In this document: positions 43,017 through 56,278 of the stretch, one piece after another
Position numbering within the stretch: position 1 is the first letter of the stretch
How the letters are laid out: each line of letters starts with the position of its first letter
Source of the DNA: Hemileia vastatrix
Taxonomy: Eukaryota > Basidiomycota > Pucciniomycetes > Pucciniales > Zaghouaniaceae
Direction: 5' to 3'
Assembly: GCA_030280995.1 (NCBI GenBank)
Contig: JASXTE010000016.1
Location: forward strand, 9,135,501-9,199,500
Length of the DNA stretch: 64,000 nucleotides
Position numbers and translations under genes: made by a program
The notes under the pieces: model-generated
The model's database searches: none
The model's input: only the letters and a program-made list of their open reading frames with translations
What the model was told of the DNA's origin: nothing

Positions 43017-43524
43017 ACTTTACAACCCCAAGTTGCGTCTACCACTCCATTGGCTTCTCTTTTGACTACAATACCCTTTTCAATAATTAAGAACCAGGTA
43101 AAGAATAGTCAGGGATTATGAACTCATTATGGGAGGAGGATCAACTGGTGGCCAATGTATCAATGGTTTTGGTTTCCTCCACTCAGTATAGTAATTCTAT
43201 CCCCTCTTCTGATGACACATCACAACTAACCTTACCTTTACTTTTTAGACATAATCCACATCAAGAAATCAAGTGGCACCAGCTAGCAGGTGCAAATCCT
43301 TAAATTATGTTTTGATTTAAGAGTAAATTTGATTTAATTTTGCATGAGATAGTGTGCTCATTTTTCAGTGCGCAGTCTTTCCAGAAGACTTACAGCTGAG
43401 AAGAGTTTGAGTTATTTCAAAGATAGGGATTGACACCTTCTATCAGGCGCCCATGTTTTTTTCTGGTGAATAAACCTTTTTATTTTTATTTATTTACTTA
43501 CCAGCTCTGGTCATCTGGAAACTG

Positions 43525-43800
43525 TGACTTTAGTTGATTCCTGTGCCACAGGAAATTGTATTGACTAATATCTAGCATCCACTCTGGGATGGTGCTATTC
43601 CCAATGGTCTCATTTATATTTTTCCACAGTTTATGGTACTTCCTTGAAGACCAGCCCAATCATTTCTTGAATCTCTGGACAGGGACTGCTTAAGAATCAC
43701 CCATTTCACCAAATCATGACATTTACTATGAATGTGAACAAGTTTGGAAAGCCTACCATTATTTTGGGTAACCCCTGGCTTCATGAAAACTGGGTTTTAA
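43525..43800 (+). pseudogene. Protease of third Gypsy element
   Basis: TVTLVDSCATGNCID is the D-S/T-G-A active site with Gly changed to Cys. Further on, after frame damage, IILGNPWLHENWVLI matches the conserved I-L-G-x-P-W-L end of Gypsy proteases. Confidence 0.7.
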
Positions 43801-44159
43801 TTTCATATTATCATTCCTGTCTACTCTTTTCCTCTTCTATCACTGATATTTTCTCTATTCCAAGTAAAATACAATCTTCCACTCTTTCTTTATCTGTACC
43901 TATACTTCAAATCTCTTTCAGTCTCCTTCTTTAATGTCTTTACCTCCAAATTTTCACAATTTCAATCTTCAGATCAATTCGGACCCAGAAGCAAAACTGC
44001 TGAATCAAAGAACATATCCTCTTCCTCCTTATCAGAATACTCTGATGAAGCGTTTGTGGAAGGCCTTCTTAAGAAAGTACTGATTTGTTAATCCTCTTTT
44101 CCGGCTGCATCTCCTATTTTTTTTGTTTCTCAACTGCTTAAGGCACCCAGACTCTGTGT

Positions 44160-45399
44160 CAATTACTGTTTCATTAATGATATCATAGTAAAGGTTTTTT
44201 TTGCCTCTCCCCCCTACTCCTCAACTTTGCACTCTTATACATGGGAAGACAATTTTCACCAAACTGGACCTAAAATCGGCCTTTAGTCTCCTCTGTATCT
44301 CTCCTGGCTATAAATGGAAGACAGCTTTTTGCACTCCTTGGGGTTTATATGAATACCTCATAATTCCCTCTTGGCTTGTGAAATTCTCCATCCGCTGTTC
44401 AAAGATTTTTTCAATGGGTTTTGTGGGACAGCTTGGATATACATTGTTGTGTTTATATTGAGGACATAATTATATTTTGTGATACTTATGAAAATCATTT
44501 AATTCATTTACAGAATGTTTACAATATTTAAAAATGTGAAAATTTATTTTTTATCCTACTAAATGTTCATTTTTCAAACAACAGTTCCGTTTCTAGGGTT
44601 TATTGTTTCAGGTGATGGATTAGAGATTAGCTCAGAGAAAGCAGATACCATTATTAACTGGCCTATTCCTAGTACAACTAAAAATGTTAAACAATTTCTT
44701 GGTTTCAATAACTTTTATAGGAAATTTATCCCTAATTTTTCAGCATTAGTATTACCTATAACTGAAGCTACCCATTTTGTCAAGCCAGTACTGTCAACCT
44801 CTCTTGGGGTTCTTGAATACTTTTCTAACATAAAATCTGCATTTTCTAAAGCTACTATATTAAAAAATATTACCTTTGACCTAGCCATAGTCTTACAAGC
44901 TAACTGTTCAGGTCTCTCTTTACCAATAATCTTATCCCAACAAAATTCTGCTAACCATCTATCCCCAGTATCTTTTCACTCCCAAAAACTTACAGAGGCT
45001 GAACAAGAATGGAAGTTTAATGATCAAGAGATCTTTTCCATTGTTGAAGAATTTACTATTTGGAAACAATGGCTCATTTCAACCCCTAAGCCTAACCTAG
45101 TATTTTCTGACCATGCAAACCTTTGGTACTTCATGAGTAACCAATGTCTTACCCCTCATCAACAAATTAGGGCTTCTTTCCTTATTTCCTTTCATTTTAA
45201 TATTATACATGCCCCCAGTTTAAAAAATCTGGCCAATGGAACTTCTTGGAGGCTGGACTTTTACTCTCCCTCTGATCAAAAACTCCAGACATTTCTAACA
45301 CCTTCCCCTCTATCTACAGGTGTCAAAGTAGCAGCATTAAATGCCTTTCTCTCTAACTGCAAGATGTTTCTAATCTTTTTTCCTCATATAATGAGATGA
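44160..45399 (+). pseudogene. RT and RNase H of third Gypsy element
   Basis: The first piece (to 44,461) has FTKLDLKSAFSLLCISPG and WKTAFCTPWGLYEYLIIPS, the RT core around its first Asp. The Y-x-D-D block falls in the broken stretch near 44,460. The second piece (44,563-45,399) has FLGFIVSGDGLEIS, NVKQFLGFNNFYRKFIPNFS, then RNase H as QANCSGLSLPIIL (first Asp lost) and EQEWKFNDQEIFSIVEEF (Glu kept). It ends with FHFNIIHAPSLKNLANGTSW in the place of the usual N-x-A-D-x-L-S-R. Confidence 0.8.
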
Positions 45400-45639
45400 A
45401 TGAAGATAAAAAATCTTATCCTTTGATTTATTCTTGCAACAATAAATGGTGGTATCAAGACTATCTCTTTGCTCCATTTTCCATTTGACCTTCTCTTTTA
45501 TCCTAATTTCATGACTTGCCTTAAGCCAGACACTTGGGTTCTGGCCAAACTATTGAATTTCTCTCCCAAGCTTACTTTTGGCTTTCTTTTAAACAGGATT
45601 TTTTTATTATGTTCATTCTTGTGATGTTTTTCAACAAAA

Positions 45640-46290
45640 TTTAATTGATTGGTGTGGTCACCGGGGTCTTCTACACCATTGGAAATTCTGTCTCAAACTT
45701 GGTCGACCATTGCTATGGTTTTTATTGTCAATTTTCCTTTTTCCAATGGTCTTGATTCTATTCAAGTTATAATAGATCATTTTTCAAAATCTGCTCAATT
45801 CATCCCTTGTAAAGAGTCTATCTCCTCTGCCCAAATTTCTAATATTTTCCAAGATTGAATTTTTTGATACCATTGCCTTCAAGATAAACTTTTCACTAAC
45901 CACTGAGCTGATTTCATTTCTAATTTAATTAAAAAGTTGTATTCTAGGCTTTGAATTAAGTAGGCCTTTTCCACAGCTTATCATCCACAAACAGACAAGA
46001 AAACAGAACAAACTAATCAGACCCTAGAGGCTTACCTTCACAATTTTGTTTCTTACAGGCAGGATGATTGGAGTGTGTGGTTTTCTTTGGCCAAATAGTC
46101 CTTTAATAATGCTATTTCATACTCTTTGAAAAAATCTTCATTTTTCTCTTTATATTTTTATCACCCTTGATTTGAGATTTTGGATAGTTTTTCCCCCTCC
46201 CCACCAGTTCAAGGTTTTACCAAGCATTTACATGCCATTCATCAGGAATTAGTCCAGGCATTAGCTTTGGCAAAGAGCCCAGGCCAAGGG
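45640..46290 (+). pseudogene. Integrase of third Gypsy element
   Basis: TWSTIAMVFIVNFPFSNGLD with IQVIIDHFSKSAQFIPCK corresponds to the start of the integrase core; the first Asp (usual M-D-F) is Val here. At about 45,970-46,040 another frame has [20 protein letters not shown], with the catalytic Glu region. A C-terminal part is blurred to about 46,560. Confidence 0.75.
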
Positions 46291-46559
46291 ATATAACAAA
46301 TATTCCTGGCCTTCACTTCAATTCAATCAGGGATTCGGTAATTCTTCTTTAAAAATATATCAAAACTTTCTTTCTGTTTTTATTTAAATTTAATAACATC
46401 TATAATTCAATCATTACATGCTGGATATCCCCATCAGGGATATCTTACTTGCTGTGTAGTGACAGAAGGTACCACCTTTGTTGCCACTTCAGAGACCAAA
46501 TTTCTATTTTTAGTCTCATTTTGGCATTTTCACCTTAGCCAGCTACCAGAATAACAATG

Positions 46560-49500
46560 CTAACTTCAAGAATGAGGAAAATTAATGGTAATCTAATGCT
46601 AGAATTTATGGATTTACATAGTGATAGGAATCTAACACTAACATTTACAGCAGGAAAAGAAAGGGTAATATAACACTAACATCAGTCACTGTTGGAAAAT
46701 CTGTGTAACATTTGCTTTTCAAGAGAAAATATCCTGCACAAAAAACAAGACATCATGTCTCATAATAAAACAGGACAAATGATCTTGCAAATGTTGATAC
46801 ACATGTTTCTTGAAGGGGGAATATACAGCAAGAACAATAACTCTTTTCCCTTTGTTCAATTTTTGCACACTTTTTGTGCTGGTGTGGTACTTTATTTGTC
46901 AATTTTATCACCCAAAAAAGCCTACAACCCCTTATTTGAGGCTGAAATAATGCTGAGCCAGGAAAAAAAGTAGTAAAACTTTTTTGACAAAAAGGCAAAG
47001 CATTTATGGTGTTGCTGTAATTAAAATGTGTGGTATGTTTTTGAAGCATGTACTGTAAGAAAGTTGAGTAATTTCATCCCACACAATATATGCATGAACT
47101 GGGCTCCTTCACTATGTCATGTTTTATTGCAAGACATTTCCACTTGAGATAAAAACAAGACACAGTTTTGCTGACAGTGTAAGGCATGTAATTTTTAACC
47201 TTTCATCCTCATTTAATGATAACTTTTTGGCTTACCTTCTTTTTGTTTTGGTACATTTGGTTTCACCTCTTTCTTTTCATCTTTCTCTTGCTTGTTCTCC
47301 TTAAAATCCCTAATATTTCTACTAGACCACATGGCATAGTCACAGCACAAAAATTTCCTGCTGTTTACATTTTACAAAATATATGTAACTGTTATTTCTT
47401 GTAGCTTGGGCACATGACATTTTTGAATGATATAATCCATAAATGTTACTTACATGTTACACATTTGTTATGCAATTATTATTCTTTGTAGCATAAAAAA
47501 ATTTTTTTATTCCATACAATCTCACCTGGCCAGGTGCATGAAAGAAAGCAAGATATAGGGAAGTAAGTACACATTGGGAGAGAGACAGTACAGAAGGATA
47601 TGTTGTGCAAAAATAGTCAGAAATCTATTGGGAAGTAGTTTTGCATACTAGGGGTAAATTATGCATGAATCTTTTGGAGTCAACTAAGAAAGTAGAAACA
47701 TCTGAAATTATGTGAGATGGGGAAGGTAGAGAAGAGGTGTTATATAGAAAGCATAACATGCATGTCATAATGTGCCATACCCACTTTCATTTCCTTCCCA
47801 TCTTCTCTCACCTCAACCTCCTCACTCCACCCTTGTGCTAGATAGAGGGATTGAAAAAGAAAAGTGAAGCAGAATTGAAATACACACTCTATTTAGCTAA
47901 GAAACAAATTTACCACAAACCTCAAAAATAATCAGTTTATTATCATATTTAGGTGCAACATCCTTCAGGCTTGTTGACATCTGTGTAATATACTCAAAGC
48001 TGAACAATTCCATGAGATCAAACAACTAAACTACTTTCTTGAGAAATATACTACAACTGATTAAATTAAACCAACATACTGAAAAAAAGGTAATACAAAA
48101 AATTATTGTAAAATGGGGAGAAAAATTAATAAATGTGATACTTTAATTACCATGGTAAAAGGTTAACCAACATGCTTCCCACCCAAATTTTAGCTTATGT
48201 AACACCTGGCCCCCATTTCAGGCCAATTTCAGTGTAACATGAGGGTATTTTCATCATCTGTTTAAGTGTGGAAATAGTGTGTGTTTGGTTTATACAAATG
48301 GATTAAAACATCAACTCTTATGGTGGTGAAAATTGTGCCATATTTGAATTTTGGGTGACAGTGTTCTACATGCTGTAGGAAGACTCTTGCAGTAACCTTG
48401 CTTCAAGAAAAATCTAAAGTAGGTGGAGAAACCTGAGAAACCCCTATACTTCTAAGTTAAAAGATGAGATTTAATTTGCAAATTTTATAGGTTCTCTTGA
48501 AGACATGAAATTATGATGATGAGTTTGAGATTTAGATGAAATTAATACTTTAGAGACCTGGAAAAGAAAAATTTTTAATGCAAGAAAATCTTCACCAACA
48601 AAAAATACTTAGTAAAAGTTTTCACATGTACCATAGATAGCAATCTACTTAGAAAAATCAGTCATTTTTTCTCCAGAAGCTAAAATACACAATTAAGTAC
48701 ACCATAAATAGCTTATACTTAGTATAAGTTAAGACACCTATACCAGAGACATAAAATACTTAGTGCTGATGACAATCTACACCAGAGACAAAAAGGGATC
48801 TTAAAAAAAGTGTTGATTATAATTTTAGTGAATTTTATAAAATAAATTTTAAATCTGAGCTCCTATGGATTTGAGATATCCAATGTTACCCTACAAGCTG
48901 ATATATGTTAAATTATATAATGAGTTATAATAATTAGATAATAAAATCATACATGTTGATGTTGTTATTAATTGTAGTACTCCCCCTTTTCAGAATTCTG
49001 AAAGTTCATACATTTCTAATGATACCCTATATTCCAAATTCTAAAATATTCTAATAATATTGAAATGAATAAAATAATAGAGCCAATTTTATCACCCTAG
49101 TCATGTGAGCACAGAGAAAAAATGCAGTGAGTATTAAGTGAGCATAGACTACAAAACTACAATGTTAAATAATTTGAAATTTATCAAAAAACTCCTGATA
49201 AACTATGAAAAATAAGTGAAAAGCTGCTTAATCATTGGGTATATGTCCAATAATTTTTACAGAAACAATATTTTTGATAAAAATGAAAATGTTGTAATAA
49301 AAATGAGAATGTTCAGAAAAATGTAAATAAACTTAAAATAATTATTAAAAATAGTAAAATAATCAGAAAGATTGTTAAATTCAGGTAATCAACAGAATTC
49401 CATTATAGAATAATTTTTAAAGTTGTCAAAATTAAATTTTATCAAAAAAAATTTCATCTTTCTCTTGAATAATTACAGAAGTTTACCATTTCTTTATAAT

Positions 49501-49900
49501 CACATACCAAAAAGAATACCATTTAACCTGTAAAACAATAAAAATTTCAAAACAACCATACTATAAATTTTAAAATTATTCAGCTATAAAATTTTTTGGA
49601 ATGCCACAATGCAAAACATGACATGGGCTCCCACACTTTCTCATATTTTATTTCAGGACTGTTCCACCTGAAATGCAAATTTGTCAGAGATTTTTCCACT
49701 ATATAGGTAAAAAAATTGTGCCAAGTTTGCATTTTGGGTGAAAATATCCTACATGGAAAACATGACATAAAATTGTCTAATTAAACATGGCAAGGGCTCT
49801 TGAAACATGTTATGTCTCATTGTGGGAAATTTCCACCCAAAGTGAAAACAGGACATAGCTTTACCTGCAGTTCCTGTTAAAAATATGCATCTCTCAGGTA
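46560..49900. repeat. Unclassified region with diverged dispersed repeats
   Basis: No gene was recognised. Related phrases recur: ATTGTGCCA..TTTG.ATTTTGGGTGA with CCTACATG or TCTACATG at about 48,330 and 49,715; GGGCTC...ATGT with a CAAGACA or GTCTCAT context at about 46,740, 47,100 and 49,790; and TAACACTAAC at 46,630-46,685. At 48,740-48,785 two CCAGAGACA units resemble those at 10,290-10,380. The pattern suggests old, decayed mobile DNA. Confidence 0.4.
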
Positions 49901-50418
49901 CAGTTCCTAGCCAATAATAATCACCTCTTTTAATCTCAACACTTCTTGCTAAATATCCACTCTACAGACATATAATCTACTATTTTCTCACTAATGAGAC
50001 CATGTAGATTTCACTTCTCTCATTTAAAAAATGATATTCTGAATTTGTTTTATATAATTTTAACTTTTTAAAAAAACAGTAGATTTTAGATAGGCACCAA
50101 AGAAGCTGCCAAATCTCCTCTTTTTCCCAATTAATAAAATGAGATTAAAGAAAAATTTAAGCTAAATAAGTTTTTGAAAAAAAAACATTATACCTGGTTT
50201 CACCAATGTGCAAATCATCCACCTGCTTTAACAACAGCCTCTATCCTGGAAGGCATTGGTGCAATAAAGTTGTAAATAATATTGTCTGGTAAGTCATCCC
50301 AAGCAATTTTGATTGCTTTGTGAATTTTATTGATCAATTTTGTTTGATATATTGTTGAGATACTATCTTGAGATCTTTCCATACATTCTCAATGGGCTTG
50401 AGATTGGGTGACTGGGCT

Positions 50419-51126
50419 TTTCAGCCAGGCTTCTAGACTTACCCAGTAAATAATTAATTTTTTGCCATAATAAAGCCATGCCTTTATTTCTTATTTTGTT
50501 AATTATATTTACTTTATAGTTTACTTGTAGTAATTTAACTAATTAGAATAAGTAAAAACCAAGTAAATATTTTAATTTAATGTCCCTTATATTTTTTATC
50601 CTCTGACAACGTCCTGATGACAGGTTAGAGTTAAAATAAAAATCAAATCATTTTGTTTAAAAATTGACATTTACATAAAATCTAAAATATATCAAATAAT
50701 TGGTACATACAGGAAATACATTTTATTTACACATTCTTTATAGAACACTCTTAATATTTTCAATATCTTATTCTGGAATTTTCATTCTCTCATACTTCTT
50801 TATATAGAATTTTAGCTCTGTTGTTTCTTTCTTTTGCTTATATAAGGCCTCTCATTTTGGTTGTTTTTGATCATTCCATTTTCACCTTACAAATTTATCA
50901 TAGTTATACAATACACACCCATTACTACTATTACTACCTTAGAATTTACATCTACATACATCTAAGCCTTCAAAGTAATAACAATAATTATCTTTTACCT
51001 TTTCAATGAGTATTAAAACTTATAAAGTTAATAAATATATGTACCTTTTTGAGATCTTGAGCTTCCCACCTTCCACTGCCATTGGACTACTGCTAAATCT
51101 TCTAGATCAAAAGCAACCCATTGACA
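50419..51126 (+). repeat. 5' LTR of decayed chromovirus relative
   Basis: 708 bp, collinear with 55,550-56,278 but more diverged than the two LTRs of the intact element. The TATA box TATATAAGGCC is at 50,839-50,845, followed by TCTCATTTTGG. Confidence 0.9.
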
Positions 51127-51270
51127 CTTGGGGGCCTTTCCAAATTGTTTTTGACGCGCCAATAACTTGATGCCAGTGATAGGTAGATCATTGACTATAA
51201 GGACCAATAAGGACTGGTGGAAAATAAAAAATACAACAAACGTCATCAGGCACGTGACTTGATTTTTTTC

Positions 51271-51296
51271 CGTGACTGGGAATTGAACCTCGCTCC
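51271..51296 (-). other. tRNA T-arm-like sequence in leader (relative)
   Basis: On the minus strand GGAGCGAGGTTCAATTCCCA contains the T-loop GGTTCAATTCC. It lies about 132 bases from the primer-binding site TTGGGGGCCTTTCC, the same spacing as in the intact element (31,994-32,010). Confidence 0.55.
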
Positions 51297-51559
51297 AAAT
51301 CTAATGTTTATATTTTTGAAATTGTCATTTATAATTGTGGTGACTATACTGGTTACTATCTGTAGGTCTCACTTTGCATATTTCATAGATCACGTATAAT
51401 TTTTTTACTCAGCACTCTGTAGTGGAATTAATTTGCTCACATTACAGGGGAGGTGCCTGGTAAATAATAAATTTCTTTTCCTAGTTGACCAAGATAGAAC
51501 TATTTTGTTCTTAGTCCTAGAAGTAATATAAATTAAATAAATTATATTATATATATATA

Positions 51560-51990
51560 TTTAATTATTTCAGTTGACCTTGTCCTGATAATTAAAATAT
51601 TATATTGTTGTTTCAGTTGACAAATTTTCCTGGCAGTATAATAATAGATATATAAAATTAATTGAATTAATTATATTAAATTATTTCAGTTGACATTAAG
51701 TCCTGGTAATTAAATTTTTCAGTTGACTCTTAGTCCTGATATTTATCAACATATATATTATTAATTAATTGATAATTGTGTTAATTATTCCAGTTGATTC
51801 TTTGTCCTGATAATTGATACATTTTTTTATTATATCAGTTGATTTATTTTAAATCCTGGTAATAAAATATAAATATCTTAATTTAATAAATAAAAATTGT
51901 GATTATTATTTCAGTTAATTTTTTGTCCTGATAAACATTATATTTTCATTATTCCAGTTGATTAGAAAATCCTGATAATTTATTATAAAC
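51560..51990 (+). promoter_or_regulatory. Leader repeat array of chromovirus relative
   Basis: About eight copies of TTCAGTTGA, 4-9 bases, GTCCTGATAATT (or TCCTGG) are present, for example near 51,570, 51,615, 51,687, 51,720, 51,792 and 51,905. They are the inverse complement of the array at 31,250-31,740, as expected for opposite element orientation. Confidence 0.75.
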
Positions 51991-52091
51991 TTGAAATATT
52001 TTTAAATTTTTCTCTTATTTTTTTAAAAACGTAAGATAATAACTGATTAAACTTTAATATTTCTTTCTCTCAGTTCAGGTTAGCTACAACA

Positions 52092-55000
52092 ATGACTTAT
52101 CAAAGTGCTTCTGCTGCCTGTGAGGAGGAACTAGACTTGATTGATTATGATAAGACTTCTGTAAGTTCTCCTTTGACTACAGAACCTGCTCAAATTAATC
52201 AATTATTGGACCAATCATGATGTGTAAATGCAAGCAATAGAAGTAAAAGTGGAAAAAACTGCTCTGTATCAAAAGCCTTCAGTGAACCCCCCAGAAGAGC
52301 TTCCAAGAGGATTAAAGATAAAAAAGATACTCTTGCAGCAGCAAGTCAGAAACCTGTACACTCACATCAAGGATTTGAGGACAGAGAACCTCAAACTAAG
52401 ATCAAGAGTAGAAATTCTAGAAGAAAAGGTAAGAAGCATAGAATACTTTCTTCAAGAGAAGAGGAAACCTCCTCCAGCAACAAAAGCCCTTCCACAATTA
52501 GCTCCTCAACAAAAGGAAAAGGTGGAAGTTTCAAAATGTAAATGGGACTGGATAAACACCCAGTGGGACTACCTCCAGGCCCAATAACAACAGTAAGCAC
52601 CTCAGGCAGGTCCTTCCAGGCCCCATCAGTCCAACCCAACACCTCATCCCTACCAAGGAGAAAGAAAGAGGAAAACATTAAAATTCAAATTTTTCCAAAA
52701 CCATTGTAAGCCCCTCTATTGAATCCCAAGTAACCTTTCTTGTTACTGATTCAGTTCCTTCAGGTAATTCTGGAAGAGGATATGATACCTTGAGACCAGT
52801 AGAGGCTGACTGTAGTAGGAAGATTGCTCAATATCCTAATGTAACTAATCCTTTGGTATTGATTGCTACTTCAATGATAAATCCTGATATGGCTATTATT
52901 GATGAAACACTTGATCCTGAATTTTATGAGAATCTGGAAAATTATTCTGTTTCCCTATTAAGAAATACTCCAGATGTATCTAACATTAATGATGAATATT
53001 TGAGAGATATTATTGCCAAACAAAATCATATAATGAACAACATGCAATTGACTCAAAAATTTAATAGTTTGTTAACTGAACAGGGTTATCAATCAGTGAG
53101 TAGTAAATTACAGAGAGTTTCTGATGATGTTTAGAAATACAAAGCAGCTCATGAGAACAAAGTTTCTTTGTGGCAAAATATCAAGAATGATTTGTCTAAG
53201 TTACAAGACACTGTGTCTATCTGTTGCTAGGAACTAGAGGGAAATAAGTTGAACTTAAATAGACTAAGTGACCATTATTCATCTTTGCAAAATAAGAACC
53301 AATTATCTTTTGCAACCATCAATGAAACTTTATCTAGTATTCCAAGAGTGAAGACTAGGCTAACAACTATTGAAGAGAAATGGAATTCATTGTTACATGA
53401 CCAAAATGTATTCTGACATTTCTTTGAAATTCTGACATTTTTTTGAAAGAACCTTTTGCACAGGATACTCCAATTTTACCTGTCCCTAGTTCATCTAAAG
53501 TAAAATTTGTCCCAGAAGTGCCTGTAGATATTACTGAGTTTCCATTAAAATTGATGATGTACCTTGTTCATCTACAGAAGGGTTAAACAATGAGATTACT
53601 TCCCAATTGGAGAAGCTACAGCCTCTTCTCACTCAGAATCAAGCTTGTAATAAGGAAACTGCTTCAAATAAAAAGAATTTGCCAACACTTGACCAATTCC
53701 CAACATTTGATGGTGATTCTTCCTCTGATTGGAAACAATTTATTTGAAGAATTGATAACCTGAATATTTCTTACAAACTTCCAGATGTAGAAATTGTTTC
53801 TAAATTTATTTCTTTATTTACCAATGTTTCCCTAATGGGGTATGAATCTTTCCTTTTAGATAAAAACGACTACTTATGGGAAGATTGGAAAAAATAAATT
53901 AATGCACAATTTGGTGGTTCCAAGTTTAGCTTAGCTCAACAAAGGCAGTATGAGGAAACTAAGTATAGCTCTTCTTCTGCTGGAAAACCTATTGAGTACA
54001 TGATGAAACTTGTGAAGATCTTGAGGGAAATTGACCCAGATATGGAATTTGAATTATGAAAGGACAGGATCCTATATAAATTTCCTATGTCTCTGAGAGA
54101 CTTAATAGCTTCTAGGACTGAGTTTTCAAGAGAACCTTCTTCTTTTATTAATACTTGTAATGAGATCCCTTTAAATTACAAGTATGATTCTAGAAGATTC
54201 ATTCCTTGAAATTCATTGGAGAAAAACTCTAATTACCAACAGAAACCTGCTGAAAAAGTTGGTAAACCTTCTGCCCCTGTTGCAGCTAAAAAGTATGCAA
54301 AAAACACTTACTTTAAATGCAGCAAGCCTTGGAAGAAAGGCAATTTTTGTGAAAAGAAAATAAATCTTTTTGAACAAACTGAGGAACATGCTGATGATAC
54401 AGTTGCACTGGATGATACTTCAAGTGATTGTGCCAGCAATATTTCATATGAATCTCACCAAGAAATTTTAATGCTGGAAGAATATATTCATTTTTCAAAT
54501 AATATTGACATTGGTAATAATTATTTATCTACAGTAGAAGATGCTGATATCATAAGAAATCTTGAGGACAGCTCAATTATTATTGCCCCTCTCAAGGCAC
54601 CAGTTTTGATTAATGGAAATAACATTGAGGTTGTTTTAGATTCTAGAGCTGGAGGAAGTGTGGATGTATGTGGTTTTGATCTAAAGCTTTCTACTGCCCA
54701 TCACCCCCAGACTTATGGTTTAGCTGAAAGAATGATTCAGACTTTAGAGAACATGATAAGAAGGTATTGTACCTTTGGCCTTGAGTACAAAGACAGTGAC
54801 AGATTCACTCATTATTGGGTTACCTTACTTCCTTTTTTAGAATTTGCTTATAATAGCACTGTTAATTCTGTTACTCAGAGAAATCCTTTTGAGCTCTGGC
54901 TTTGATATGTTCCAAATACTCCTGCCCAAATTCTCAATAGTAAGATACCTTAATTGGATTTACATCCTGGTTTAAATCTTTTCTTCAAATGTAACAACTT

Positions 55001-55516
55001 TGCAGAAGTCATGCTCAAAAATCTATTTAAAAATCTTTTGAATATGAGAAGAAGAGATGGCACAAATCCCATAAAGAATAAGCTTTTAAAAAGGGTGATA
55101 AATTACCGATTTCTACAGTCCACTTCAATTTACAGTGTAATAACAAATTAAAAGGCCCATTTGTAGGTCCATTTGTTGTCAGAAGAATTGTTGTTGATAA
55201 TGCAGTTGAGTTTATCCTGTACTCTCCATATGACAGGAAACACCCTGTTTTTCCTATATCTCTTCTGAAACCTTACACATCCAATAGTGATTTGCTTCCC
55301 AAAAGGAGGGGAAGACCAAAGAAGACCCTAAATGAAATCACTGATACAGCAGATATTGATAAGATTCTAAATGACAAAGTAGTCACTGCTGAAAAAGGTA
55401 CTGAATACTTATTGAGATTCAAGATTAAATATTCTAAATATGATTCTTGGATACCTGGGAAAAGATATCTAACCATCCTGCTCTACTATAGAAATATAAA
55501 AAGAAAAAACCATAGC
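52092..55516 (+). pseudogene. Gag-Pol of chromovirus relative, deleted and broken
   Basis: The ATG at 52,092 starts a frame like that of the intact polyprotein, soon broken by stops. Open pieces at 52,790-53,134 and 54,216-54,905 are clearly homologous to the N-terminal extension and to the Gag-protease region. The zinc knuckle is damaged (YFKCSKPWKKGNFC; first Cys and His lost). The protease motif is LDSRAGGSV (Gly to Arg). Right after it the frame continues into the last part of the integrase (AHHPQTYGLAERMIQTLE), so about 877 codons are missing in frame. A C-terminal chromodomain piece (about 55,290-55,490) is kept. Confidence 0.92.
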
Positions 55517-55549
55517 ATTTATTATTATTATTATTTTAGATTGAGGGAG

Positions 55550-56278
55550 TTTCAGCCAGGCTACTAGACTTACACAGTAAATAATTATTTACCAGGATGA
55601 AGCCACACCTTTATTTCTTATTTTATTAATTATATTTACTTCATAATTTACTTGTAATAATTTAACTAATTAGAATAAGTAAAAACCAAGTAAATATTTT
55701 AATTTATTGTCCCTCATATTTTTTTATCCTCTGAAATCATCCTCATGACAGGTTAGAGTTGAAATAAAATTATATTGATATTGAAAATAAAAATCAAATT
55801 ATTTTATTTAAAAATTGACATTTACAGAAAATCTATAATAAAGCAAGTAATTGGTACATACAGGAAATACATTTTATTGACACATTCTTTATAGAACATT
55901 CTTAATATTTGCAACATCTTATTCTGGAATTATATTTCTCTAATACTTCTGTATATAGGATTTTAGCTCCATGGTTTCTTTCCTTTTTGCCTATATAAGG
56001 CTTCTCATTTTGGTTGTTTTTGATCATTCCATTTTCACCTTAGAAATTTATCATAGTTATACAATACACACCTATTACTACTATTACTACCTTTGCATTT
56101 ACATCTACGTACATCTAAGCCTTAAAAGTAATAATAATAATAATCTTTTACATTTTCATTTAGTATTAAAACTTATAAAGTTAAAAAATATACATACTTT
56201 TTGAGATCTTAAGTTTCCCTCCTTCCTCCACCATTGGACTACCGCTAAATCTTCTAGACCAAAAGCAACTCATTGACA
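55550..56278 (+). repeat. 3' LTR of decayed chromovirus relative
   Basis: 729 bp, preceded by the polypurine tract AGATTGAGGGAG. The TATA box TATATAAGGC is at 55,992-55,998. Confidence 0.9.

Larger units (their letters stand above)
42301..46400 (+). mobile_element. Third decayed Ty3/Gypsy element
   Basis: Gag, zinc knuckle, protease, RT, RNase H and integrase fragments follow each other on the plus strand with stops and frame shifts throughout. The sequence differs from both the chromovirus at 25 kb and the element at 6-14 kb (for example [25 protein letters not shown]). No LTRs were recognised. Strongly decayed. Confidence 0.8.
50419..56278 (+). mobile_element. Decayed relative of the chromovirus
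   Basis: 5' LTR 50,419-51,126 and 3' LTR 55,550-56,278 start with TTTCAGCCAGGC and end ATTGACA. The target duplication is GGGCT/GGACT with one mismatch. Inside are a leader with the same repeat array, a Gag start with EEELDLIDYD, and Gag, zinc knuckle, protease, integrase and chromodomain remnants. The part encoding RT, RNase H and most of the integrase is missing (junction at about 54,660). Total length 5.86 kb. It lies in the Tc1 transposase. Confidence 0.92.

Noticed and set aside
46692..47404. Overlapping short frames on both strands
   Set aside because: They lie in a region of decayed dispersed repeats; no motif and no support from copies.
50821..51009. 62-codon frame similar to one at 55,971-56,204
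   Set aside because: Both are in the LTRs of the chromovirus relative over the promoter region; similarity is that of the LTRs.
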